Both the position numbers and the translations under genes were made by a program. A stretch of 64,000 nucleotides of DNA from Aaosphaeria pasadenensis. Taxonomy: Eukaryota; Ascomycota; Dothideomycetes; Pleosporales. The stretch is taken from NCBI GenBank assembly GCA_022813625.1, contig JAKLMB010000001.1:1488001-1552000 (forward strand). The letters are read 5' to 3'. Below, piece after piece: positions 1-11,777 of this stretch (positions are counted from its first letter, which is position 1; each line of letters begins with the position of its first letter). The notes under the pieces are model-generated. The model had not been told where the DNA came from and searched no databases. It saw only the letters and a list, made by a program, of their open reading frames with translations.

Positions 1-19
1 TTGACATGATTTATTTCAG

Positions 20-1167
20 AATTTTGGAATAACCGCCTCGCTGCTACTGATCCTCCACTTGAGGTATCACAAACCCGTATTCCCGAGGTACCGGATCAAG
101 CAGACTTCCTAGAGCGATGGCTTGAGTTCCATCGAGGCTACCGGATCGTCCATCAACCAGATGGCACGGAAAACCGTATGTCGGTTCTAGGAGAGCCGTG
201 GAAGGAGGTCAGCCCAGGGTTCTTGCCTCGAACTCTGGATGAGATGCGATCACGGAGAGCCAACGATGCCACAAGAGCTGCGAATCGATTCCGCCGCAGA
301 CGACTATCGTCGGAAGATCCAGATGCAGTCGAAGAGCCACACCAGAGCCTGGATTCCGCACTGGACGATCTTTTAGAAGCAGCATCGGACGAAGAGGTCG
401 AGTCTCCAGACACGCAAGCTGCAGAGCCAGACGTTGCAGAAGCCGAGTCGATCCGCCAACAACGCGCACGCGAACGGTTTACTCGCCTCTTCGGAACGCG
501 CCAAGATGTGGAACAGGACGATTATGTGTCACCACTGACAACAATGTACCAACGTGCATATGCACGATACAACGAAGCGGAGAGGATTAGAGAATCTGGC
601 GACACATCGGCCCCTCCACTCGATGGACTAGTCGAGGTTGAGCGAGGACGTATCGAGCAACATATCCTGTGGAGCGTGATGAACGACTCCGGTGGTGAGC
701 TCGGCCGCTTCGCAGATTCCTATAGGGCTTCCTTTGCCACTGCGCCATCGGGAGATTCAATGACGGCGACATCTTTACCTACTACTCCAGGTCGACCGAC
801 ATCCGAGCTTAGGGAGGCCGTCGCACGCATGAACAGTAATATCTCTCTGATCGAGAGCGCCACCGCCTCCGTCTCTTCAGTCATTGAAGCAATGCGTCAC
901 GCCGACACGGATCGCAACCTCGATATGGATAAGCAGCACGACCGACCTCCGCCCCTGGAAGAGGAGGAAATGACGAAGAAGCTAGCATGCAGTATCTGCT
1001 ACTCGCAGTTGGCGAATACCGCACTGCTGCCCTGTGGACACATGATCATGTGCGAGTGGTGCGCGGAGATTCTGATTCCAGTCAAACACTCGCATGTTCC
1101 CACCCGGTCTACGAAATGCCCGAAATGCAGAAAACAGGTCAAGCAAAGGTTCAAGATACACATGTAG
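20..1167 (+). CDS. RING-finger protein, 3' part (5' end outside window)
   Basis: The first 19 bases look like an intron end (stop codon in frame, then TTTCAG), so coding starts mid-gene at base 20. The frame is open through an ATG at 178 to the stop at 1167, giving about 382 visible residues. The last 60 residues hold a C3HC4-type RING: CSIC, then CGH, CEWC and CPKC, with all zinc ligands present. The middle is acidic, Arg-rich and probably disordered. RING proteins of this layout are usually E3 ubiquitin ligases, with the ring binding the E2; the substrate cannot be read from sequence. The ATG at 178 could be mistaken for the start, but the open frame upstream of it is protein-like. An AATAAA-like signal lies near 1236. 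Confidence 0.8.
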
Positions 1168-1448
1168 AGATACTATTTTATGTTTTTTACTTTTAGCAAG
1201 CTTTGATAGGATGGTGAATTTTCTTTTTGAAAACAGAATAAAACGGATGGAATGCCTGTCTAACTATTTGAAACGACCTGCTGACTGCTTGAATATCGTA
1301 CTGATACAATATGACCATCTCACAGTGAGAATAGAAAGGATCAACACTAAATCAAACATGTACAGACATTAAATTTAAACGCAACCGAAATGTAGTGGTT
1401 ATGAAGCGCTGAATGCACTTTCAGAGATCCAACTAGGTACATGCTCAT

Positions 1449-3198
1449 TCAAGAAACAGCATCAAAGTACCCAGGACCCGCTTCAGCCTCTTCCTTGGTT
1501 TCAATCTTTCCATTGTTCTTCCTAGACGAGAGGTCTGGTTTCGGACTTGCCAGGCCTGAACTCATCTTTTTAATCGCTTCGAAGGTCGCCTGTAGTCGTG
1601 TTTGGCCCGTACCAATAGGACTCATCAGCCCTTTCCCCGACGGTGGCGGTGTCTCCAGTTTCGGTGTCGAGGCGCGGGAACTCTGGTTCATAGATGTGGT
1701 GCGTGACAATAATTTCGGTGAAGAACTCTGTATCGATATTGGTGACAACTTGGAGGCAGGTGGAGGAGGCGAACGCCCTGGCGTCAGGGTTGGATCTGCA
1801 AATTCAAGAAAGATGTGGCTTCCTCTTCGAGACTCGTAGGTATTGTGCCTGGACAAGTTGGAGGGGACGAGTCCATTGGTGTAACCTTGCCGTTATTGTT
1901 AGTATCATTGAACTTCCAGTGAGATGGTTGACTTGGAGATGAAGAAATATCATAGACACCATAACTACAAATACGTACCTTTTGATTGTCTGACTGACCC
2001 TGAACGAGCATTGATTCTGGTAATCCGTCGAGGTGGGTTCTGTGCCGAAGGTGTAGGTGTAGGCGTAACGCTTGCAGACGGAGGGGCTGATGTGGACTCT
2101 ACTTTCAGAAGAGACAACGTCTTTTTATTAACTTCTTGTGAATTGTTTGGCAGATTGTTTATCCTCGAGAATGTGTCTGGAGAAGAAGGAATAGGATCCA
2201 AAGGACCAAGAGCTGGCTGCGACAGGTCGTCGAGGGATTTTACGGACCCAGCTTGATTGCTTCGGAGAGAGCCTTCCCTCGATCTCATTACTGATCCCTC
2301 CTGGCTGGATGATATTGCCACACTGTCACTGCTAAGCCGCTCCCCCAACGTATTCGGTCGGTTTGGCGACTGATCCTTTGATTTGTGTTTTGCGTCTAAG
2401 TCAGTGACAAGTGTATCGCCGAGTTCCTTTTGGAGTCTGAGGAGGTGCTCGTCAGATGGGTCTGGAAGTGTGTTGGGAATGGTATTGAGCATCTCATCCG
2501 TATCAGTGGAAGGGTGCCAATCAATGGGGCAGAGAACACCATGTTTTGCAACTGCTTGAAAGGCCTCTAGCAATCGCAAGGCTTCCAAGACGGAGCGTCC
2601 CACGGTAACATTATTCAGAGTTGCCTGCTTTGAGTCAATCACCCTTGGACGCGGCCAACATAAGTCCGGAGTTCAGAATCCTACCTGCTGCACAATGCCA
2701 ACCTCATCCAGAATGAACATACCACGTAGTGACACACCTTGCTCTTCGATTAACACCCCATAATCCTTTGACATGCGATGATTCGAATCACTAAGAAGTG
2801 GAATCTTGATCTTCCCGAGACCACCATACTGCCTTGGAACGTTCTTCCAGTGCCAGAGAACATGTTTTGTGTCGACTGAAATGAAGACAATATCGCATCT
2901 GCGATCATGAAATTCATCGAGGCAGTTCTCAAAGGCAAGGACTTCAGTCGGGCAGACATAAGAAAATGCGGCAGGAATGAAGAGTAGTATCAACCATCTT
3001 TGACGTGCTGGTGATATGTAGGTGTTGAGTGTGACCTCTACAGTTATGTCAGTAAATCCTGAAAAGACCAGCATATCCCTGTGTTCATTTTGACATTTTT
3101 TGCAGATTTGACTGACTTTGTATCGTGCCTTCAATGACAGCGTCGCAGCGGAAGTCAGGCGCTGGCTTGCCAATGCAAACCTTTCCTAACGAACCCAT
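1449..3198 (-). CDS. Typical 2-Cys peroxiredoxin with about 300-residue C-terminal extension
   Basis: Four exons by splice and phase: 3198-3117, 3037-2685, 2624-1979 and 1885-1449, giving 505 aa. Residues 1-190 form an AhpC/TSA peroxiredoxin. The peroxidatic Cys is in FSYVCPTE (about C56), the resolving Cys in VLCPIDWHP (about C177), and a GGLG motif is present. Such enzymes reduce hydroperoxides with thioredoxin as donor. Family members usually end near residue 200. Here the chain continues for some 300 residues, rich in Ser, Pro and Thr, with repeats of the type EGSV/EGSL/AGSV. It ends with a helix-like block (RLQATFEAIKKMS). The third intron uses an AAG acceptor after a perfect ACTAAC branch site; the next CAG would give an early stop at 1784. 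The start is MGSLGKVCIGKPAPDF. Confidence 0.88.
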
Positions 3199-4300
3199 TT
3201 GTTCGCCTCTTCGTCTGAACGGTCTGACCGCTATGATGTGACAGAAATGATGTCTGTACAGCGCTTCTTGTATTTAATGAATTCTGTAGCAATGACTGTG
3301 GATCCTTCACCGATGAGATAGTCTCGTATGATAACACCTGGGGTACTTATAAATTTCTGCACCCGTTGTGCGTCAATGATCTTTGAAATGCTTTGTATGC
3401 ACGCATCTCAACCATCACCTAGTGTCGAAGGTTGTTTCAGCGTTGTAGTCATTTTGTCTTGACGTGGCCCCATGTATCGTTTCCGCATTCGGTATGTTAA
3501 GTGCAGGTGGTGCGTATTACGAAGCAGTCCTTACGAGTATCCGATGAACGATCTCCTTGCGCTTGTGCGAACGCGGGGTAGATACAAGATCCGGAGATAC
3601 TGTCTTAGGTTTCGCGGCTCACTCACGAATCAATAGGCTGTGATAATCTCAATGATAGGGTGGTTGGAGAAACAGCAGTATTGGCTCGATGACGGATCGA
3701 TCGTTGGGGTGCAAGTCTTATAATGCACTGTATCGCCGACAGGTAAATTTGGTTTCTCCGAGCTCAAGTGTACGCTTTGGGAATTTTGGTTTTGAATTGT
3801 ACGGCCTGCTTCTGTCCGTAGTCAAACAGTGTCTCAAAGGTATCAAATGGGCCAGCGTGAACAAGGAGGACGTTTTGGAACAGAGCTTGGACATGCCCAC
3901 CACGTGGAAGGATCGATCGATTGGCTTTGTCCCTGCCTAAGGTGAGATCCGCCACTTGGATTTGTCAGGTAAGTACAGAGGTTTGGCACGTTCGGCAGGC
4001 ACCTTGCTAGTAAGTCATGCCCACAACAGTGCATTCGCGAGATTGTATCGCGAGGAGTTAAGACTGTTTACTGGCTACCGTATACTCTTGATTTAGGTAT
4101 AGAAGATACATAAAGCTAGCAGGTGGCCAGCCCGACGTGCCAACCCTCTGTAGCATTCACCAATAGTAATGTCATGGCAAATCATACACGTTGAGATCCT
4201 GGTGCAGTGAGCGAGCATTGGCCATCACTTATTCACAACGATAGTACGTAACTGTGTTTTATTGCAGGGTATCAAGATGTAAAGTGCGAATGTCGAGAGC
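3199..4300. other. Gap of 1.1 kb, no resolved gene
   Basis: This holds the promoter of the peroxiredoxin gene (right side) and the 3' flank of PEX8. Short frames exist on both strands at 3689-3955; one on the minus strand (3764-3955) reads like protein but has no credible start or splice sites. A decayed gene fragment is possible. I see no repeat or RNA gene. Confidence 0.4.
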
Positions 4301-6454
4301 CTAAAGCTTGCTCTCTCGTGCATTTCCTTCCACTGGTAGCGCACCGCTCATCATTTTCAAATCATCCTCGCCTTCACGCCCATACAAGACTTGCTCGCGC
4401 CCTCCTCTTGTTCCCCACCAGGCTACTGCCAGACTGCCACGCTCGGGGTCCATTTCCCCGTTTACTAGGACCTCCCAGAATCTGGCTCTGACAGTGTCAC
4501 GCATTGCAACATCGTTGATGGCATTCAGCAACTCAGCACACATTGGCAGCCATTCCTCTAGGAGACCGACCGCAAGGTATGGTAATGCGTCGATTAAGGT
4601 CAAAGCCAATACGGCTTGCTCAGATAAAGCCGGTGGTGGGGCATCCGAGCCTTGCAAGGCCAGACTTGTTTCATCTGGTGGTAATGGAACGGTCGGTGCG
4701 TCGAGGGCGCGATGAAAGACTAGCTCGAGAAGAGTCGCAGGTAGATCTGGATGCGATGCGGAAAGTGCCGATGGAGGCGAAGTCACTCGCATCAGGGTCT
4801 TGAAAGCCAAACGAAACTGTCGTGGCGATAGGTTGTGTGGAAAGACACTAAACAGCGCATCGATGTAGAAAGGAAGGTGCTTCGGCGTAATGTCCGCAGA
4901 TTGTGGAGCCGACAAAACCGCAAGCATTACACTGTGTGCTGCTTCAAAGATTGGAAGCATATTATGATTGCCACCTGAGGCAAGGTATGGAATCGCCGAA
5001 GCCACCAAGAGCTCTTCGTTCGTCGCAGGTGATAAGATCAAGGTGAAATGTTCCGCGGTATTGAGGAAGTAAAGGTCCAGGATTTTGTCCAATTGGTGCC
5101 GGGGGATCTGGCCAAAATGTTGTGACGCAATGGATTTGAGGAATTTGTCCGCGTGCATAGGATAAGTAGCAAGAATGTCGATGGCTGTCAAGTAAACGAA
5201 TGTATGCTGAGAAAACGATGCTGGGCCAAGACGAGAAGAAACAAAATAGAGATGTCGAAGTGTATGAAGGGCCTGGGAAGATATCACGGGTGCCACCTCA
5301 TCAGACGCCAATACAGGGTCTCCAAGGGTTCGATTGAAAACACCCCTCAGAATGATCGTGGTCGCAAATAAGGCAGCCTTTAGTAATCGCCATAGAAGTG
5401 GTACTGTCTTTTGAAGGGCTTCCTCGTCCAAGTATGTCGACTCTTCGTTAGGATCGATTTCCGAAAGCTTGTTCTGCCGCCATTGAGTAGTAAGGGCTCG
5501 AGAAAAGCTCGCCAGATCATCCATCATGGTTTGAATGACCCACGCATCCTTGACATTTTCGACTGCATGTGCAATAAGCCTAGACAGCGGGCCCATCGAC
5601 GAGACTAGGGGGCGAGCCATGATAATCTCAACCTGTCGAAACGAGGTCGACTGTGCTGACCACACCAAACGTCCCCCATTCATTTTGACGTCTAGATCTA
5701 ACCCACCCAAGAAGTAGGCAGATTGGAAACCCTCGTTGGAGAAAAATGCTGTTCCGAGGAGAACGGGGAGTAAGAGGTCGTAATTAAGTTGGGCTCGCTC
5801 TGCATCCGAAAGGCACCCGAAGGAATGATTCAGTGTAAGAGTAATTGTGTGCCCACCGAGTCCGTCAGCCTCTGATCGTTCTCTGACTTCAACCAAGGCT
5901 AGATTTGCGGCCTTAACGAGCGCTCCTTCAACTCTCTTGCGCATCCCAGAGATCCAATACAGGTCCATGCCCTGTTCTTCTTGATTTCCAATGCCAATCA
6001 GTAGCCCTCCCAGAACAATCAGATGCTTCCATCTCTGGCTCCTATCATCTGCGCCGGCGACGACAGCACGTATCCACTCGTCTAGCGAGAGACCACCTCC
6101 AACAGGGGTTTGGCCGGGCGCAAGCTCAGGGGCCCTACGATACCTTACATCGTCGTGATGCTTTAGGATAGTTGTGATCGCAGTGTGAAAGACGGAGATT
6201 AATCGGAGAGGGGTGCGGACACCATCGGGACGATCCCATAGAGCCGGAGCAGTGAGAAGATGTGATGTCAAAAGGCTGAGATTATGAGGGTTTCCAAGCG
6301 TCGTCAAGAGGGAGGAAGCGGTTCCCAATATCCTATGAATGTAAGTTACGCGTAAGGTGTAGGAGTCTCGGAGGTACTACCGAGGTGTGTCTTGCTGGTC
6401 CGTATAGGTTTGCAGAGATCGTAAGAGTGTCGAAAGGAGACGATCAACCGGCAT
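4301..6454 (-). CDS. pex8: Peroxin 8 (peroxisomal matrix-side import factor)
   Basis: Two exons, 6454-6381 and 6332-4301, encode 701 aa starting MPVDRLLSTLLRSL. The 48-bp intron is GTAGTA...CATAG and the phase joins exactly. The protein is mostly helical with hydrophobic stretches and ends in SKL, a type 1 peroxisomal targeting signal. In fungi Pex8 is the lumenal peroxin that carries its own PTS1. It links the docking and RING subcomplexes of the matrix import machinery and helps cargo leave the Pex5 receptor. Length and the SKL end fit the Pezizomycotina family. The identification is from recall of family sequence style, not a search. The gene is head-to-head with the TMEM170-like gene, with 286 bp between starts. 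Confidence 0.82.
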
Positions 6455-6740
6455 TGTGACTTGCGACGGCCGTGAGTCTGTCGCGTTGGATCATACAGTT
6501 CGTGTAGAATGTTCAGCTGCACATGGGATGGGATGGAGATGCTCGATGCGCTCAGGGCAATTCGCCGAGGTAGTCGGGGGAAGTTCGGGAACTTTCCCCA
6601 GCCAGCCCTATATCGACGACAACTGTATGGGACTCAAGGGTCGACGTCACTACGCAACATCTCTCAATAAGTTACAGCATTACTATTTGAGCATATTAAC
6701 GAAAGGCAATCTAGTGAAGCGATCAAATCATGTCGCTAAC

Positions 6741-7269
6741 ATGAGGTAACAATCTTCACAGAATCTTTGACGATTCCGCTGCTAATTGCGATTAACAGCT
6801 TCATCCAGCGCGTTGATAGCGCCGTTCCTCTAGGTTATCAAACACCCGGTTTCCCGTCCCTGTATTGGCCGTTGCCAGTCAGCGCTACATCGCCGTATTA
6901 TTTGTACCATCCAAGCGACATCTGGCGCTTTACCACGCTATGGACTGTTCTATTCTTTGGCGGAGTGCACCTGGTTGTCTCGGCCTGGGCCTGCATGGTC
7001 CAATGGCGGAATTGGAAGCTTATTTGGATAACGCCTATATTCTATGTTGTAGTAGGAGGAATTGAGGGCATAATTGCTGGTAGCATTGTAGGCGGACTGT
7101 AAGTTCTCAGAACACACAGCATCTGTTCCCCTATTGACATATTTGAAGACTAGGCGCCGTCTACCAAGCCGGATACTTCAAAATGTCAACCTGGATTCCG
7201 TTTATCTGGGCCCTGGTCAATGCCGTGGTTTTAATTCTGTCTTCTTTCGCAATCCACGGAGGACTATAG
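6741..7269 (+). CDS. TMEM170-like small integral membrane protein
   Basis: Three exons, 6741-6745, 6799-7098 and 7149-7269, encode 141 aa starting MSFIQRVDSAVP. Exon 1 is only ATGAG; the 53-bp intron ends ATTAACAG and restores frame. The protein has about three hydrophobic segments, after YYLYHPSDIWRFTTLW, in KLIWITPIFYVVVGG and in PFIWALVNAVVLILSSF. The order and the motif GAVYQAGYF match fungal members of the TMEM170 family. Animal TMEM170A helps shape ER sheets and the nuclear envelope; the fungal role is not settled. The third exon uses an AAG acceptor at 7148, because the TAG five bases later would break the frame. No ATG exists in frame before residue 60 without the micro-exon. Confidence 0.78.
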
Positions 7270-7724
7270 GATTGTCCTGGAGACTAGAGCATGTTCTCGA
7301 CGACGTTCGTGGCTGTTGAAAGGGGTTTGTTTGTAAAGCGGAAGCAAACTAAGATGGGCAACCCAATAAGACCCATTCGAGAAAGCAGAGCCGGTATAGA
7401 GACCTGAGTGCTTAGAAATGGAGAAGACTACACCGCAGATTTCAGAGTACTCTTCTAGTATCCTTGAAACTACCTGCATGTAGCTCACCTTGAACTCAGC
7501 AGGATCATACTTTACCAAGTCAGGTCGTATGGGAACGACCAAAGCTTGAGGTCGAATAGCTGTTCAATTACATCAGTGACGAAGTCTTCTGCAAACCAGA
7601 AGCCCTAGCATTCAATGTACTAAAATGGTTGTCACATGTATGCGTCTCCTGTAACTTTCTCAATGTATTTATATGCCACTGTGCTTGCTTGATATTGATC
7701 GTTTCATCGAGCAATCTTACTCCT
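7270..7724. other. Convergent 3' spacer
   Basis: This lies between the ends of the TMEM170-like gene and the dehydrogenase. A 92-codon minus frame at 7264-7542 has no ATG that fits and overlaps the upstream gene's end. I see no gene or repeat. Confidence 0.5.
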
Positions 7725-8853
7725 CTACGGCAACACATAACCTCCGTCAATTAAGACGTCACTGCCAGTCATGTAGCTTGATGCATCACTAGCCAGCAAG
7801 AGATATAGACCCTTGATCTCTTTTGTGTCTCCCTGCCGGCCTAACGGTGTCATGCGATAGGCTTCATTAAGTTCCAGTTCGCCAGCCCCCATTTTAGTGT
7901 TGAAATATCCAGGAGAAACAATGTTTACTCGTGCAAAGTCTCTCCACTCAACGGCGAGAGATTTGCCTAAGTGCGTGACAAAAGCCTTGCTTGCATTGTA
8001 GACTGGCTGGTCAACTGGAACATTGACGATTTGGGCACTCATACCTATGAGACAATGGTTTAGTATTTTGCCATTTGAAGTAACATAGGTGTGATATGTC
8101 TTTAGCGAATGTGCAACTCACTTGATGTTATGATCAGATTTCCTTTCCCTTGACGCTTAAAGACCTCTCCTACGAATTTGGCACAATGGACAACGCCATC
8201 AACTGAAAGTAATGTCAGTTATACTCTTGCGCGCTACCCACAAATACATACCATTGACAGCCATTGTTTCTTTGTAATGCTCCAAGCTTTGTTCAAGCAG
8301 AGGCTGACAGTGGGCGATTCCTATTCGGATTTGTTTAGTGCAAGGGAAGCCACTCATCTTCATGCTACCTACCAGCGTTTGCGACAAAAACATCGATCTT
8401 GCCGAAGTCTTCCACGACTTTTGCAATGGAATTTTGAACGCTCTCGGCATTTGTTACTAAAACGCACTCTAAGTAGCTGTTGTAAACAATTGACGCACTT
8501 AATCATCTCACCATCAACCTTGTAAGCTTTGGTCTGCACGCCATGTGCCTTCGCAAACGAATCTGCATGTTCTACCGCTGCAGTGTTGCTGAAAGCCCGA
8601 AGTCATCAGCCGTCAAAACGAAACAGCATCACATAGGAACTGGCGCAACGCACGTATTAAACCACAAAGCAACATGGGCCTTTGCCTCTGCCATAGCTTC
8701 CGCTACGGCCTTGCCGATTCCATCCGCCGCGCCCACAACAACGACCACCTTGCCGGTCATCTTGAATTGGTCCATTACATTGCTCGGCGTATCTGGGACC
8801 GGCCTCGGGAATCCCTCCCGGACCCGCTGGCTATCCTCGATTGACATAGACAT
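7725..8853 (-). CDS. Short-chain dehydrogenase/reductase (sorbose reductase / mannitol dehydrogenase type)
   Basis: Six exons, 8853-8654, 8588-8512, 8456-8373, 8320-8252, 8202-8122 and 8044-7725, encode 276 aa. This is a classical SDR with a Rossmann motif VGAADGIG near residue 40, VANAG, the catalytic Ser in TSSMS, and the YNASK pair (Tyr and Lys). It ends in DGGYVLP. The N-terminal run EGFPRPVPDTPSNVMDQF before the Rossmann strand is typical of fungal NADPH-dependent sorbose/mannitol 2-dehydrogenases, which reduce ketoses to polyols. The substrate is not proven. The usual Thr of TGxxxGIG is replaced by Val. At the third exon I used the acceptor at TTTTAG, which gives VDVTNAESV; an upstream TAG would insert four residues. 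Confidence 0.9.
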
Positions 8854-9717
8854 GTTGAAATTTTGATATGGAAGATGATCTGGAAGACACAAATATGTGC
8901 CGGATCTGACACTAGGAGTGATGAATATGAATAGTAAGAAGACAAGAAACGGTATCAATTGCACCGAAGATATGTCCTGACAACAGAACGCTAGGTCCGG
9001 TGGGACTGCTCTTAGCCAATCATACACATAAGAACACGATGCTTGAAGATGTAGCGTGTGATCAATGAGGATAACATAGGAGATAATGTGTCGACATCTA
9101 GTACCCACCGGACCCCGCGCTACCTGAGTACCCCACCAGATAATAAAGAAAGGCCGGAATGTATTGCCTATGTCGGAGAGTTGGGGGCATTCTCATTATA
9201 TTTTTGTACATTTAAGAGGAAGGTAATCTTATTGGAATAAAATGGAGACTTCAAATTTGTCCAGAGATTATGATTGAACTACAAGACAGTGGTTCTTTTG
9301 AGGGAAGATCGAGATAAAGTGTATCGTGACTGGTCAGTCGGCTCCTGCAGACAAAAGGGTTAGCGATTTCTTTTTTTTTTTACGAAAAAGCCCAATCACT
9401 TTATACAACTATTCTTCATACACTGATCGCGAAGCTGTAATTTTCAAAATATCTAGGACAATATGCTGTGTACGATCGACAACGACGCGATCGTCGGACC
9501 CCCACGTTGAACGCGCCATCACATGTGTTCGTGTACTGCTCAGCCTCGACGCGCTTCAGCATTTTAACCTAGATTTCAGCTGCAGGGGGTAATTAAGCCC
9601 CTGGCGCTCCCAAAATAAGCCACAAAAAAGCTGATACACGCACATAAGATCATCGCGCCGCGCCATGAGGTCAACCGTGTTCTTCATTGCACTATCCTCT
9701 CGGATGCTGCGACCCAA
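8854..9717. other. Divergent promoter region, 864 bp
   Basis: This lies between the starts of the SDR and the 546-aa gene. It contains a T tract near 9371 and no supported coding segment. Confidence 0.5.
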
Positions 9718-11358
9718 ATGGCGTCTGCCGTAGATATCATCACATACGTCGGTATACCGCTCGCTGTCTTGGGTGTCCTCCCGACTATCTATGTGTGCCT
9801 GAAGAGCTACTTTACATTGCGCGAAATCACAAAAACATTGCACAGAAATGGAGTCATTGCGATCACGCGCAGTGCACTTCTGACTGGAATCGTGGAAATC
9901 GAGATACCCCGGCGCAGCATCATCCCACTGGACCGCAATGACCCTAGTTACTTCGGACTGAATACCAAATCGTCAAGCCTGAAGGGAGGCTCATGGACAC
10001 TGTTCAACTGGAAAGAGATGGTCATCGGAGTGAAGAGTTATAGACTACAGTATCACGATGAATTGGCGCAACCACAGGCAGAGATTGACTTCGAGGCCTT
10101 GGTGGCTTTCCTCTTGGACCGTGGTGCAGTTCCAAGTAAAGACGGATGGGCCGATCTGCGAAGCGCTGGTCTGTGGACTCCAGTAGGGACAAAACTCTTG
10201 CTGAGTCCTATATCTGCGGAGGAAGTGCTAAGTGTAGCAATGAGTGATGATTCGGATGGAATTGTTAGTTTGAGCCTCAACTGGAAAAAGGAATGGGACA
10301 AGAGAAGTCAGGATAGTTTGCCGCCATATTGGATCCGCTTGAACCCGTCGAGCAAAGATGTCAATATATTGGCCGCACTGCAAGCATTTGAAGATGATCC
10401 AGAGGGCAAAGATCCTAAAGAGGTTGATGAAAGAGGAGGCTTCCTTGATGATGCCAGCGCGGTCAGTGACGGCTTGGAATCACGGTCTTCCGTCAGGATG
10501 AAGATATCGGCAACAGGCATCCAAGAAGCTTACGATGAAGATGACGCGAAAATGAAACTTCCATTATTTCATCTCGGAGCAGGCCCGGTCACTGACTCAA
10601 CCGCTGGTTTCTGGTTCTGCTGCGCAGCAACTGCGTATGAGGTTCCGCAAGGTGGACTCTGGAGCTTTCGGATACCGGATGAGATTGTAGCTATTGCAAG
10701 AGGCGAATCTGTCCCAGGTGGTGTCATGGTACTTATCGGCGCGATGACAGATGAGGAGGTCCCGACCTGGCGAACCAAGTCTGTCTTTGATGTGAAAGCT
10801 GAGGGATTCGAAAGACACGTCAAGTTCGTGGAGCAGAGTCGCCGAGTTGCAGAAGAGATGCGAATGCCACCAGAACAGCGAGAAGAAGCACGAAGAAAGA
10901 GGATGCAACAGGAAGCCGCAGACTTCCATAATGACTTTCGTCGACGACAGATGAAGGAGGAACAGCGGAAGGAAGCAGAAGTCGTTGAAGCGTTGCAGAG
11001 CCGCAAATTGCCAATCTCAATCATTGCAGAAGCCAACCGAAAGTGGCTTCTTCGAACTTTGCACCTCTCCGAAGAAGCCAGTTCCGCATTGCTTCTTGAA
11101 CCGATCTTATATGCAATGGTACGCAACGACTCACTTTCCAGACGCATATCTGTCATGCTCGACCTCTGGAGGAATTGGTCACAGTCAGGAGGCATGACGA
11201 GATCGCACTTTTTGGCCGTCAAAGAGGATCAAGTGGCCTTCTCGCTTGCGAGCCTATTGCTGTTAGCCGTCCGAAGTACAATGACTGATCCCATAGGAAG
11301 CATTGTTGGTGATCTACAAGAATGCTTGAGAATGTGGAAAAAGGTTAGGTTGGGGTGA
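9718..11358 (+). CDS. Conserved-type fungal protein of unknown function, N-terminal TM
   Basis: An intronless frame of 546 aa starts MASAVDIITYVGIPL. Residues about 7-30 form one hydrophobic segment (signal anchor or TM). The rest is soluble, with a charged helical stretch rich in Glu, Arg and Gln near residues 375-425 that could be a coiled coil. A Trp-rich patch lies near residues 80-150. I recognise no enzymatic motif. This style of protein (one TM, long cytosolic part) occurs as hypothetical proteins across filamentous ascomycetes. The next ATGs are far inside, so the start is well supported. The 3' flank to 11777 is AT-rich. Confidence 0.7.
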   Translation: MASAVDIITYVGIPLAVLGVLPTIYVCLKSYFTLREITKTLHRNGVIAITRSALLTGIVEIEIPRRSIIPLDRNDPSYFGLNTKSSSLKGGSWTLFNWKEMVIGVKSYRLQYHDELAQPQAEIDFEALVAFLLDRGAVPSKDGWADLRSAGLWTPVGTKLLLSPISAEEVLSVAMSDDSDGIVSLSLNWKKEWDKRSQDSLPPYWIRLNPSSKDVNILAALQAFEDDPEGKDPKEVDERGGFLDDASAVSDGLESRSSVRMKISATGIQEAYDEDDAKMKLPLFHLGAGPVTDSTAGFWFCCAATAYEVPQGGLWSFRIPDEIVAIARGESVPGGVMVLIGAMTDEEVPTWRTKSVFDVKAEGFERHVKFVEQSRRVAEEMRMPPEQREEARRKRMQQEAADFHNDFRRRQMKEEQRKEAEVVEALQSRKLPISIIAEANRKWLLRTLHLSEEASSALLLEPILYAMVRNDSLSRRISVMLDLWRNWSQSGGMTRSHFLAVKEDQVAFSLASLLLLAVRSTMTDPIGSIVGDLQECLRMWKKVRLG

Positions 11359-11777
11359 TTGAGAATCAAGATGAAGGGCAGCCCTCTGTTTATGTACAAA
11401 AGGTGGTTTTACAATTGTATTAATATGAAAGCAATAATACGAAATGGAATGTTTGATTAATAATGTATAGGTAATGAAGATCAAGAGTTTTATCATAAAT
11501 ACTTACATGTCACATGTGGGCTTAGCTTGGCTTGCAGACGTTCGCGACTACCAGGTAGGTTCTTAGTGGAGAATTGTGGGCCTGTGCACCCGAGCTCCCC
11601 GTCTTGGAACGAACGTCATTCCTTTAGGGTGTTCCGGGCAAGCTCTTCTGAAGAACTTACACGACACCACTCGACATACGTTGAGTCGGACTTGATCTCG
11701 TATGAGATTGACTATGACCGATTCAAAGTCCACATACACGTCCTTAATATCGTAACAGACAGCGACCTTCACCCACC
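11359..11777. other. Intergenic: 3' flank and promoter/5' UTR
   Basis: An AT-rich terminator-like stretch at 11390-11500 is followed by the leader of the RMD1-like gene. No gene is seen. Confidence 0.5.

Noticed and set aside
1391..1440. GTAGTGGTTAT resembling a tRNA A box
   Set aside because: No B box or cloverleaf follows.
1784..1860. Alternative peroxiredoxin ending using the CAG acceptor
   Set aside because: Leads to a stop at 1784 and loses the helix-like conserved C-terminus; the AAG acceptor after ACTAAC keeps it.
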